Shown in pieces: positions 8,911-19,572 of a DNA stretch of 64,000 nucleotides (the stretch's first letter is position 1; each line of letters opens with the position of its first letter). Source of the stretch: Chamaecyparis obtusa (Eukaryota > Streptophyta > Pinopsida > Cupressales > Cupressaceae); assembly GCA_027943335.1 (NCBI GenBank), contig BSBK01000963.1, forward strand, positions 1,287,001-1,351,000. Reading direction: 5' to 3'. The notes below the pieces were generated by a model. It searched no databases. It saw only the letters and a program-made list of their open reading frames with translations, and had not been told where the DNA came from. A program made the translations under genes and the position numbers.

Positions 8911-11751
8911 TGTTATACACTAAGTTTGCACCCTTGTCTCAAGCTCTCGTAGTCTTGATAACCTAGTATAACATGGGAATCATCTCCAGGTGTGGGACCT
9001 ATGCTAACTGAGATGAGACCTCCAGGTTCTAGGCTAGTTCCTCTTGGATAATCACCTTAATTTGCTTCTAGACATGAAAGTAAACTTTTGAGGGAAAGGG
9101 ATAGAAGGAATGCTTGGAAAGGAAATGACTGAAAGCAAACTACCTACTAGGTGATGCACCGAAATTAGGGTTTGGATCTCAGTATAGAGGAATGGAATCA
9201 ATGAAAGGCTTAGGTCTAGTAGGTCACAACTTACTGAATAGGCTTGCATAAGTGTTTCATAGGAGGGCCTGAATATAAGACACAACTTATGACCTGCAAG
9301 CAGACATTCACTTCTGCAACTCGGTGTAGGATTGAGACAAGATTGTTAAGGGGCTGAAGTATACCCACAAAAACATCTAAATCAGATCAAACACAATAAC
9401 ACACAAAAATTACAGAAAGCAAGAGGGATCAGGATCCATAAGATGTCACTGAAAACATCATACACTTTAATCCAATAAGAGATAACTCAAACAAAGAAGC
9501 ATAGGGACATGAAGGATTGTCACAAAATACTTCTGTAATGTTTCTATCATCAATGGGAACTTTACAACTATATAAGCCAGAGGGTAAAAATGATACCACA
9601 GATGACCCTTAAGAAAAGATGAATTTCTTCTACAATTGTCCAAATCTGAGCTCAAAAGCTCCAAAAACACAATATATACATCTCCTCTTGCACTTAAGCA
9701 GGAGCAAAATATCTAATTAGGGTTACATAATTTTTCATATAATAATCAAACCCTAATTCTGTCAAATCTGATCATAAATGTTATTTTTGCAAATATCTCA
9801 ATCGATCAAATATTTGTTTACGTGCCCATCTCTATACTATAATTGCCTGCAGACAAGCAACCTAGATTCATCTACCCACTTGCAACTCCACCAAGCCATG
9901 AAGGCTCACAATCTGATCCTGAAGATATTCAGGTTTAAAATGATTAACCCTGCAAAAGGTGGCACCAAGCTCATTAAAGCCTCAACACGACATGGTACTC
10001 GGTAAAATCTGCGGTGCTGACGATCAGATCATCCATCATCATCTTTCCAACCTCCACTGTCCTGAAGAATTAAATTCCAGCTACCCATCTTGTCACGTAT
10101 GGCCACAAGAACAAAACCCTAGCAAAACCTTCGCAGAGATATTCAAATTCAAATATTAATGGCTAGTAGATATAATTTTTAAAACATAGTCGTTGATGCG
10201 AAATCTTCCCGGCGGATGAACGGCTGCGATGCATTGAGAAAACAACCTAAAATCCCCCTCTAACAAGTCAAAACCTCCATGGAAGTCAGCAGCCAATGAG
10301 AAACAAGCAAATCATCATGTCAGCATATTTGGACCCACCTCGAGCCCCTCCTCCTTTAAGTCATTCAGTGACTACGCGACCGAAGACCCTTTTCTCATTC
10401 GCGAAATCCTTTTCTTAACCCTGGTTTGGTTAAGCGATTTAGCGAACAAGGCTTTTCGCTGAATCGCTGAGTCTTTTATCTTACCCTGGTTTCAATAAGC
10501 AAACAAGAGAAACCCCCTTAGTCACTAATGCAGAAAGCTTTACTAACCTTGGGCCCATTTATGCCACTTGGCATTCTTTTATTCGTTCCGGCCACTCCAT
10601 CAGCAAACACCTCGGCACTTCCCTAACATCGGACCCACTAAAGACAAGATTCCCATCCAACGGCGGGCGCATGATCTCATGGCCCCCGAATATTCTTTCA
10701 GATCATGCGCCAACCGCCGATCTCTAAGCCGGAACCCCTTCTGACAAACGGACCCACCTGGAAATCTTCATCAGCACTTGGCAACCAATTACATTTGAGC
10801 ACATCAGCACACCGAGGACCCACCTGACAAAGCCCGAAGATAAAGCAAGATCAACGGTCGTCACATGATCACATGCTCTGACACAAAGCCTCATGAACAT
10901 ACGCCAACTGTCGATCCTCTGCAGATGTCAGAGCCTCTGACTGCCAAAAGGGCCCGGTCCCACTGACAAGGAATGACTCATTAGCATGTGGACCAATCAG
11001 AATACGCCCCCTGCGCACACCTAGCAGTGGACCCGCTCGTTTGAAGAGTTACGTCACCAGGGAGAATCAACGGTTGTCTTATAATCGCATACCTCTAACA
11101 GAACGCATGAGAACACACGCCAGCCGTTGATCTCAAAGCTTCTGACATCCCTGGGCCCGCTTCTGAAATCACTTAACCTCGAAAGTCTTAGCAAATGCGT
11201 GGCCAAAGGAAATTCGCCCAATCGCTGAATAGAATTCTTAACCTCGGTTAAGTCTGAAGAATATGCGAACAAGGCATTCGCAGAATCGCTAAACCAAAAG
11301 TCCAACCTAGGGTTTCAGTTAGCGAATGCCCGACTGAAGGCAAGATTCGGAGTCGCTGAATGTTCTAGGGCACCTCCATTTTATTTCGCGACTAAGAAAA
11401 ACACTGCAGTCGCCAGTTCGCTGAAAGGAAAAGGTAACCGCCGGAAGAATAAGAGAACTGGCGACCGAACGAATAATTACGCACATGGGTATTGAGGAAA
11501 TATAAGTGGCCGATAAAGTAACATGAAAATATAACAAGGCCTAGGGTTTTTTTGAGGGTTTGGCCTATAACGGCTAGTTTTATAAATTTTTAAAGACTTT
11601 TCACCTAGCCAGGGACCTAGAAGAGGTTGCAAAGACCAGAGGGAAATAGATAAACCCATGAAACTTTGCAGAGCGCTTGGAAGGATAAAAATGCAGACCT
11701 GGAGATGGAAATTGGCCAAATCTTACATGGGACATGAAAAATTGGGCAACA
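8911..11751 (-). repeat. LTR (3' LTR in element orientation)
   Basis: 2,841 bases with TGTT...AACA ends. It matches 14098-16935 closely, with about 3 percent differences over the first 260 bases. Around 10660-11110 there are three imperfect modules in which CAACGG-type and CCG(T/C)(C/T)GATC-type words face each other around an ATGATC core. They correspond to the long palindromes of the related Tat LTR. Confidence 0.96.
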
Positions 11752-11991
11752 TTTTGGCGATTTCTATTGGATGTCAGCCTGCTAGACATTGAAAACCAGC
11801 GGCCTTAAAGCAATCTATTGGGCATGGGGTCATCACAGGAACACAAAACTTCGATAGAGAGACAAAACTGGAACTAGAGAGACAAACCTGTGCACGAGCA
11901 CTTCTTGGAAAATAGGGAACTAAGCTAGAAAACAAGGACAAAAAGCAGGAACACCTAACCTATCCTAAACTAACCAGTTACAGAAACCTGG
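11752..11991 (-). other. 3' untranslated region of the non-autonomous element
   Basis: Read on the minus strand it carries TTCCCTATTTTCCAA, GACCCCATGCCCAAT and GTCTAGCAGGCT, then AGAAATCGCCAAAA before the LTR. The same words in the same order occur at 42989-43203 of the Tat element, so the two share this region. The plus-strand primer next to the LTR is not a pure purine tract in either. Confidence 0.85.
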
Positions 11992-13893
11992 TCAAACAAA
12001 ACCGTTCACTGGTTGTGAAAAATAGCTACCTTTCCTCATTAGGATATTTTGCATTGGACTCATGAGGATAGCTACAAAAATATGAGGCACACAAAAATTT
12101 GTCAAATAGTCATGAACTGCCTCTGCAAAAATAAGATCAAGTTTACCTTCCTCTAATTGATCACGTGGAGAGGTCTTAGTAAACTCCTTCTGGGCCAAGT
12201 ATCTGATGGGGCATCCTCTTGAAAGTCTGAAAACAGATCTCTCCTTGATAGCCTCTTCTTTATCTTCATGGTTTCCCTCCATCATGGATAGCCATGTCAA
12301 AGCATTATCTGTGGACAGGGGACTGTCATCCTCCTCTTTTAAACAGGCCAAGAGCTCATCAAAGTTGTTAATATCCTGAAGATCCCCAGGAATGACTGGC
12401 ACATAACCTTGGATCTCCACTCCAAGGAATAGGGATTCATCATTCAATTTGTTACAAAAGACCTCTATAATGTCAGAAAAATCATACTCTTCAAGGCTTT
12501 TGTCTATGTTCTTTTCTTGGAAAAGCTCCTCCATAACCTTATCCTCTTGCTCAACAAAACCAGGCAGCTCATTCATTGAGGACATGGCATCCTCTTCTGT
12601 ATCAACCTCCTGTTGATGGTGGAGCTTTTGTTCTGATTGACCTTCAGCCATAGGTAATGGCATGGTCTCTTCGTCATCATCAACAAAGAGGGGAAGCTCA
12701 TTCAACAAATCAACCAAGAGCTCAATCTGAGAATCAATCCTCACCTCCATGCCTTGTTGTTCCACTTCGCCACAGTCATCACTCTGCACTGATACCTCAA
12801 ATTTTTTGTCCTCCTCTTCAAATGAAAGCTCATTTACTACAGGTCCTTGCTCAGACACTAGACTAGTATCCTTGAAAAGACCTGGCATCTGATAGCCAGG
12901 AGGCAAAGTCCATTGGGGTATCCACAACACTTCATCATCTTGAGAGACCAGAGGGGTCTCTTGAGATAAACAATTCTCTTGAGCAAGCTCTTCTTGCAGA
13001 GTGGTAGGCTGCATCTCAAGTACAGGCTCTTGGAAAGAACTTTTTGCCTTAAAACTTGGGATGTGAAATTGAGGGGGCTCAGAGGGAGACATAGAAGGCA
13101 TACCTATCTTGAAACTTGGAAAATTGAAGGCCCCATCATCTTGGTGTTGGTCCCTTGCAGCTGGCTCTGTCTCAATATAGTCTTTAGGTTGTTGCAAACC
13201 ACAATAAGGTTGTAACTGTTCCAAAACAGGCTCAGATTCTTGAAGGGTGCTCCTAAAACTTGGAAATGAGCGCTTTGTATGCTCTTCATGTGTAGGCTCT
13301 TGAGGCAAATGGGTCCTCCCGCTTGGAATTTTAGGTCTAGGAGCCTCTTGTTGAGCAATTTGTGATCTCAACCTTGCTGTTTCAATGTCAGCTCGGTGTC
13401 TGATCTCTTCTTGGAATCTTTTTATTTGTTTCTCATCAACAAGAGTCTCTATCACTTGGTAAAAGATGAACCCTTGCTCATAACTTTGAGCCTCCATTTC
13501 CTGCTGCTCTCTGATCTCAGACACTTGATTAATTAAATCGAGCAATAGGTTCTTTGTCTTGTCTTGCTCCTGCATTGAGTCTGGGCTCTGAATCTGCTAC
13601 CAATTAGGCTGAGAAGGGGTGGGTGGGTGGTAAGCACGATAGGGGAGTTGGCTTTGTGACTTTTGTTCTGCCATTTGTGGCCATGATCCTTCTTGGCGGA
13701 GGGCTCTTTCATAATCTTGTACAAGGGCAAAATCATTTGGGGCATGCTGGATATAATGACAGCCTTGTATAGTATGGAAGCTTGGGATGAAAGCAGGCTT
13801 TAGGTGGCTTGCATAAGGCTAATAACTAGCCCATTGAGCACTATTGTCATAATAGGATGGTGAGTAACCTAACTGTCTGTAATAACTCGACAT
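11992..13893 (-). pseudogene. Acidic repeat-containing protein of unknown function in LTR element
   Basis: One frame of 634 codons runs from the ATG at 13893 to TAA at 11992, interrupted only by TAG at 13821-13819 and 13599-13597. The last 527 codons (from 13575) are uninterrupted. I do not recognise the protein: it has no gag core, zinc knuckle or pol motif. Visible features of the 527-residue part are a Glu/Gln-rich helical start (1-80), Phe/Ile-Pro-Ser-Phe motifs at 104-107, 152-155 and 172-175 with similar flanks (SEPVLEQLQP and EPVLEMQP), twin NELPxFV motifs at 292-298 and 335-341, and long acidic stretches. A further F-I-P-S-F copy lies upstream of the second stop. It could be a captured host gene or a highly diverged structural protein. 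Confidence 0.8.
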
Positions 13894-14075
13894 GTCTACT
13901 CATACAATTAGCTGGAATTTGAATATGAAAGATCTGAAACATACCAGCACTTGATCTTTGAAAACAGTAGACTTTCTTGAGTCACTAGATATGCAGCAAA
14001 ATGACCTCTTCTAGGTCTGTAGCATGCTATCAGCATATCAGAGATAGCATACCTTGATAATGAATCTGAACTTTG

Positions 14076-14097
14076 GTCCCACTGAACGTGCCAGAAT
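14076..14097 (-). other. Primer binding site of the non-autonomous element
   Basis: On the minus strand TTCTGGCACGTTCAGTGGG follows the LTR end TATAACA. The Tat element has TTCTGGCACGCCCGGTGGG at the same place; the differences are all C/T or G/A. I cannot name the tRNA with confidence. Confidence 0.85.
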
Positions 14098-16935
14098 TGT
14101 TATACACTAAGTTTTCACCCTTGTCTCAAGCTCTTGTAGTCTTGATAACCTAGTATAACATGGGAATCATCTCCAGGTGTAGGACCTATGCTAACTGAGA
14201 TGAGACCTCCAGGTTCTAGGCTTGTTCCTCTTAGATAATCACCTTAATTTGCTTCTAGACATGAAAGTAAACTTTTGAGGGAAAGGGATAGAAGGAATGC
14301 TTGGAAAGAAAATGACTAAAAGCAAACTACCTACTAGGTGATACACCGAAATTAGGGTTTGGATCTCAGTATAGAGGAATGGAATCAATGAAAGGCTTAG
14401 GTCTAGTAGATCACAACTTACTGAATAGGCTTGCATAAGTGTTTCATAGGAGGGCCTGAATATAAGACAACTTATGACCTGCAAGCAGACATTCACTTCT
14501 GCAGCTCGGTGTAGGATTGAGACAAGACTGTTAAGGGGCTGAAGTATACCCACAAAAACATCTAAATCAGATCAAACACAATAACACACAAAAATTACAG
14601 AAAGCAAGAGGGACCAGGAACCCTAAGATGTCACTGAAAACATCATACACTTTAATCCAATAAGAGATAACTCAAACAAGGAAACATAGGGACATGAAGG
14701 ATTGTCACAAAATACCTCTGCAATGTTTCTATCATTAATGGGAACTTTACAACTGTATAAGCCAGAGGGTAAAAATGATACCACAGATGACCCTTAAGAA
14801 AAGATGAATTTCTTCTACAATTGTCCAACTTTGAGCTCAAAAGCTCCAAAAATACAATACATACATCTCCTCTTGCACGCAAGTAGGAGCAAAAAATCTA
14901 ATTAGGGTTACATAATTTTTCATATAATAATCAAACCCTAATTCTGTCAAATCTGATCATAAATGTTATTTCTGCAAATATCTCAATCGATCAAATATTT
15001 GTTTACGTGCCCATCTCTATACTATAATTGCCTGCAGACAAGCAACCTGGATTCATCTACCCACTTGCAACTCCACCAAGCCATGAAGGCTCACAATCTG
15101 ATCCTGAAGATATTCAGGTTTAAAATGATTAACCCTGCAAAAGGTGGCACCAAGCTCATTAAAGCCTCAACAGGACATGGTACTCTGTAAAATCCACGGT
15201 GCTGACGATCAGATCATCCATCATCATCTTTCCAACCTCCACTGTCCTGAAGAATTAAATTCCAGCTACCCATCTTGTCACGTATGGCCGCAAGAACAAA
15301 ACCCTAGCAAAACCTTCGCAGAGATATTCAAATTCAAATATTAATGGCTAGCAGATATATTTTTTAAAACGTAGCCGTCAATGCGAAATCTTCCCAGCAG
15401 ATGAACGGTTGCGATGCACTGAGAAAACAACCTAAAATCCCCCTCTGACAAGTCAAAACCTCCGTGGAAGTCAGCAGCCAATGATAAATGAGCAAATCAT
15501 CATGTCAGCTTATTTGGACCCACCTCGAGCCCCTCCTTTAAGTCATTCAGTGACTACGCGACCGAAGACCCTTTTGTCATTCGCGAAATCCTTTTCTTAA
15601 CCCTGGTCTGGTTAAGTGATTCAGCGAACAAGGCTTTTCGCTGAATCACCGAGTCTTTTATCTTACACTGGTTTCATTAAGTGAACAAGAGAAACCCCCT
15701 TAGTCGCTGATGCAAAAAGCTTTACTAACCTTGGGCCCATTTATGCCACTTGGCATTCTTTTATTCGTTCCGGCCGCTCCATCAACAAACACCTCGGCAC
15801 TTCCCTGACATCGGACCCACTGAAGACAAGATTCCCATCCAACGGCGGGCGCATGATCTCATGGCCCCCAAATATTCTTTCAAATCATGCGCCAGCCGCC
15901 GATCTCTTTAAGCCGAAACCCCTTCTGACAAACAGACCCACCTGGAAATCTTCATCAGCACTTGGCAACCAATTACATTCAAGCACATCAGCACACCAAG
16001 GAGCAACCTGACAAAGCCCGAAGATAAAGCAAGATCAACGGCCGTCACATGATCGCATGCTCTGACACAAAGCCTCGCGAACATACGCGAGCCGTCGATC
16101 CTTTGCAGATGTCAGAGCCTCTGACTGCCAAAAGGGCCCGGTCCCACTGACAAGAAATGACTCATTAGCATGTGGACCAATCAGAATATGCCGCCTGCGC
16201 ACACCTAGTAGAGGACCTACCCGTTTGAAGAGTTACGTCACCAAGGAGAATCAACGGTTGTCTTATAATCGCATACCTCTGACAGAACGCATGAGAACAC
16301 ATGCCAGCCGTCGATCTCAAAGCTTCTGACATCCTTGGGCCCGCTTCTGAAATCGCTTAACCCCGAAAGTCTTAGCGAATGCGCAGCCAAAGGAAATTTG
16401 CCCAGTCGCTGAATAGAATTCTTAACCTCGGTTAAGTCTGAAGAATATGCGAACAAGGCATTCGCAGAATCGCTAAACCAAAAGTCCAACCTAGGGTTTC
16501 AGTTAGCGAATGCCTGGCTGAAGGCAAGATTTGGAGTCGCTGAATGTTCTAGGGCACCGCCATTTTATTTCACGACTAAGAAAAACACTGCAATCGCCAA
16601 TTCGCCAAAAGGAAAAGGTAACCGCCGGAAGAATAAGAGAACTGGCGACCAAAGGAAGAATTACGCACATGGGTATTGAGGAAATATAAGTGGCCGATAA
16701 AGTAACATGAAAATATAACAAGGCCTAGGGTTTTTTTGAGGGTTTGGCCTATAATGGCTAGTTTTATGAATTTTTAAAGACTTTTCACCTAGCCAGGGAC
16801 CTAGAAGAGGTTGCAGAGACCAAAGGGAAATAGATAAACCCATGAAACTTTGCAGAGCGCTTGGAAGGATAAAAATGTAGACCTTGAGATGGAAATTGAA
16901 CAAATCTTACATGGGACATGAAAAATTGGGCAACA
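14098..16935 (-). repeat. LTR (5' LTR in element orientation)
   Basis: 2,838 bases, TGTTATAC...GGGCAACA on the plus strand, colinear with 8911-11751 and differing mostly by transitions and small indels. The promoter for the element should lie here, read on the minus strand. Confidence 0.96.
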
Positions 16936-16940
16936 GTTAC

Positions 16941-17230
16941 AAATTAAATATAGATGCCTCAAGATGAACCTCTCTAAGACCTCTAAATAGATCTATCTAT
17001 CTTTCTAAAAGACATAACAAATATTATTTATATAGAAACAATATAACCTATGTGGCAAATTCAATATGGAGACCTTAAACTAATATCTCTCTATAACTTT
17101 TAGACCTGTCTATCTATCTAAAAGATGCTACAAGAGATATCAATATTGAGACACTTATCTAACCTATGTGATATTTTCAATATAGATACCTCAAGCCCAA
17201 TATTTGCCTATCTATCTATTAATAAAATTT
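16941..17230. repeat. 116-bp tandem array, right part
   Basis: Continues the unit interrupted at 8910; further units begin TAACCTATGT at 17044 and 17160. Each contains TTCAATATAGATRCCTCAAG and CTATCTATCT-type words. The target duplication sits within unit two, so removing the insertion restores the 116-base period. Confidence 0.88.
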
Positions 17231-17427
17231 TAATTTTAAATTTTAAGGGCTAATTAATTTTTCATATTGCTTTTTTGGTATGTGGGCAGCAAAGGACTTT
17301 TTTTTCAACACTCTCACCCCATTACAACCCCCTTGCTGCCATGGTAGTTTAGCCTCTAAGTATAATAAAGGAAGTCTATAATACAATTATTGATGTATAT
17401 TTCATTACAAACTTCCAACATGTCCAA
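17231..17427. other. Unassigned
   Basis: AT-rich, no recognised feature. Confidence 0.5.
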
Positions 17428-17720
17428 GTGAGATATAAGCAACATGCAAAGCTTCTGCTAAAGGTTAAAGAAAGAAACTTTTCCTCCCAATATGATTTTC
17501 TTCAAGAATTATTTAAATTAAAGGTTTTTTTGTTTTCTATAGTGGTCGGCGATACTTCAAGTAATGAAGGAAATCTCAATCCAAAAAAGGCAGTTCAAGT
17601 TAGAACTATTATTCTTGACAAGGATTGATGGGATCAAGTTCAAATTTGTTTAATTATGGTAGCTCCTAATCAATTGTCACAGTAACTACAAGAAACTATT
17701 TGTCCATTAACTTTCAATTT
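17428..17720 (+). pseudogene. Possible hAT transposase middle fragment
   Basis: A frame holding VQVRTIILDKD, an in-frame TGA at 17626-17628, then WDQVQICLIMVAP. This resembles the ...ILD..FW..V...L....P stretch of plant hAT (DUF659-type) transposases. The upstream residues YKQHAKLLLKVKERNFSSQYDFLQ could be the preceding helical segment. It is out of order with the C-terminal remnant at 8209-8505, so the two are not one interrupted gene. Confidence is low without a profile search. Confidence 0.33.
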
Positions 17721-17785
17721 TGTGGTGGTGTTCAAGAATGATTTTGCTATAGGACCTGTTCTAGTAATTTCATCTCTCATGTAGT

Positions 17786-18950
17786 TGTTAACTCGAAAAA
17801 TTACACCCTCTCCTAAGCACCTAAACACTCGGGATTTCTGGAGGACATGGGATCAATTAGAGGTTGTGGGTGCCCTATGATCTGATTGATCCTCTGGATT
17901 CTAGGTCGGTTCCTATTTGATATAACACCTGAAGATCTTGATACTGCAATTAAATGGAGGGAAAAGGGAAAGAAATTATCATTAACTTGAAAAACAACTC
18001 AATAACCATTAAAAGGTGATACACAAAAATGCTAAAAGGAGTCAACACTTCCCATAACACAGATTGAACCCACAACAATTCATGATATGATACAATTTCT
18101 GATAAAACCTTCAACACATAAGTATTTCAAAAGGAGATCTGTAATTTGAAAATATTAAAAGGACATTAATCACGGTTAATATATCCAAAAAAATAACACA
18201 ACCCATAATCTGTGAAGAATAATTTTAATCACAAAAGATGCTAAAATGAGACAAACTTAAAAGGTTTTAAATAAGAAACACAGAAAAGAACATCAATCAC
18301 CAATTTGCATACAAATGTAACACCAGAAAGAGATCCCAAAATGTTGTATATAAGCTCTCAAAGGCTCTGAAAATGCATACTTTGAATCTGTTACAATCAA
18401 TGGAAGCAATAGCACAATGTTCCCCAAAAGTACAAAGTCTCTCCAACTCCCAAAAATTGAACCCCTGAATCTGATCCTAGAAGGGAACATATAATGCTCA
18501 ACCCACCAAAAGAGGAGCTAAAATCTGAAACCCTAAGTTGGATTTGGTTAAAAGGCCTAAAAAGAAGGACCTCAAACCTATCAACAACCCATTCAAAATG
18601 AAGGAACAGTCAGTCAAACTCGGATAGAAACAGATCTCCTCAAAATAGGCCTCAAAAAGCTCCAAAAATGTATGCAATGGATCTGAAACTGCTCCTCTAA
18701 TGGATGCACATGATGATCACTCAAACTGACTCCAAGAATCCCTAGAAAGACTCAAGAAGAGTCAGAAAACAACTCAAAGTTTCAACATGAAACTCGAAGT
18801 TGTGTGACAAGCTAAGAAAGACAACACTACCCCTTCAAGTCCTTATTAAACTGAAGACTCCCTCTTGACTGAAGCATCTCATCTCCTCTAGGCAAAACAA
18901 ATGCCACATCTCCTACATTCTCCTAAGTCAAAGGAAAGACTTGTTATACC
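17786..18950 (-). repeat. Decayed LTR related to the Tat-type LTRs
   Basis: Read on the minus strand, the last 250 bases resemble the ends of the two Tat-type LTRs: a pyrimidine run near TTTCCCTCC, GGAACCGACCTAGAATCCAGAGG, then a leader-like tail ending GAGTTAACA. The outer boundary near 18950 is approximate and no target duplication was found. It is most likely an old solo LTR or fragment of a sister family. Confidence 0.45.
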
Positions 18951-19425
18951 ACTCTCTCATTTAATATTGAATAATTAGTTTATAATCGCACCAATTATTT
19001 AAATAATAAATGTAATAATAATACAATAGTATGTGATAGGTAAAAATAAAATTATAAGTAATTTAAATTTCTACTCTATCATTTTATGTGTATTAAGTAA
19101 TAATATAAAATTTACTTTAGTAAATATAAATATAAATTCATATTTACTAAGTAAATTATCCTATTGTCATTTAACACATAAAATGAAAGACCAAAAATTA
19201 AAATTATCTAAAACTTTATTATATCCTATATCATACTCTTGTATCATTATTAACTTGAGCAATAATCTTAAGCTTACTTGAGTGCATTATTTGACTTAGG
19301 AAAATATTACATGTCAAGAGGAAGTCAAAAGGCTTTAGGGGAAAACAAAACCTAAAAACAAGTCTTATTCATTTCATTTGCATTCTCTTCTTTTTCTCTA
19401 ATGTGCCACCAATGCTAGGGTTTGA
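18951..19425. other. AT-rich unassigned DNA
   Basis: Very AT-rich to about 19300. No motif is recognised. Confidence 0.5.
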
Positions 19426-19572
19426 ATGGAAGAAGACGCCATGAGAGGGTCTGCTGTTCATTTACTTGAATATATGCTCCGCCATTCTGCTAGAAAAAAT
19501 GAAGGTTTGAAGGAGCTTGATGAAGCTTTTGTTCATGCCGCCAAGGAATTTGGAATGAGCCGCCATGAATGA
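19426..19572 (+). CDS. Small ORF, 48 codons, hypothetical
   Basis: ATG at 19426 in a good plant context (GAATGGAA) opens a 48-codon frame, beginning MEEDAMRGSA and ending FGMSRHE before TGA. The predicted peptide is helical and amphipathic. Nothing identifies it; it could be a first exon, a decayed gene piece or chance. Confidence 0.22.
   Translation: MEEDAMRGSAVHLLEYMLRHSARKNEGLKELDEAFVHAAKEFGMSRHE

Larger units (their letters stand above)
8911..16935 (-). mobile_element. Complete non-autonomous Tat-like LTR element with unusual ORF
   Basis: Two LTRs of about 2.84 kb (8911-11751, 14098-16935) bound an interior of only 2,346 bases. A perfect 5-base target duplication GTTAC lies at 8906-8910 and 16936-16940. 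A primer site abuts the right LTR on the minus strand, which sets the orientation. LTR ends, primer site, leader and 3' untranslated region match the Tat element at 34353-45187, but there is no gag, protease, RT, RNase H or integrase. The interior instead holds one long acidic reading frame. By size and LTR proportion it is LARD-like, but unlike classical LARDs it is coding. Confidence 0.96.

Noticed and set aside
8911..16935. First read as a simple 5.2-kb segmental duplication
   Set aside because: The copies carry TG...CA ends, primer site and a 5-base target duplication, so they are LTRs of one element.
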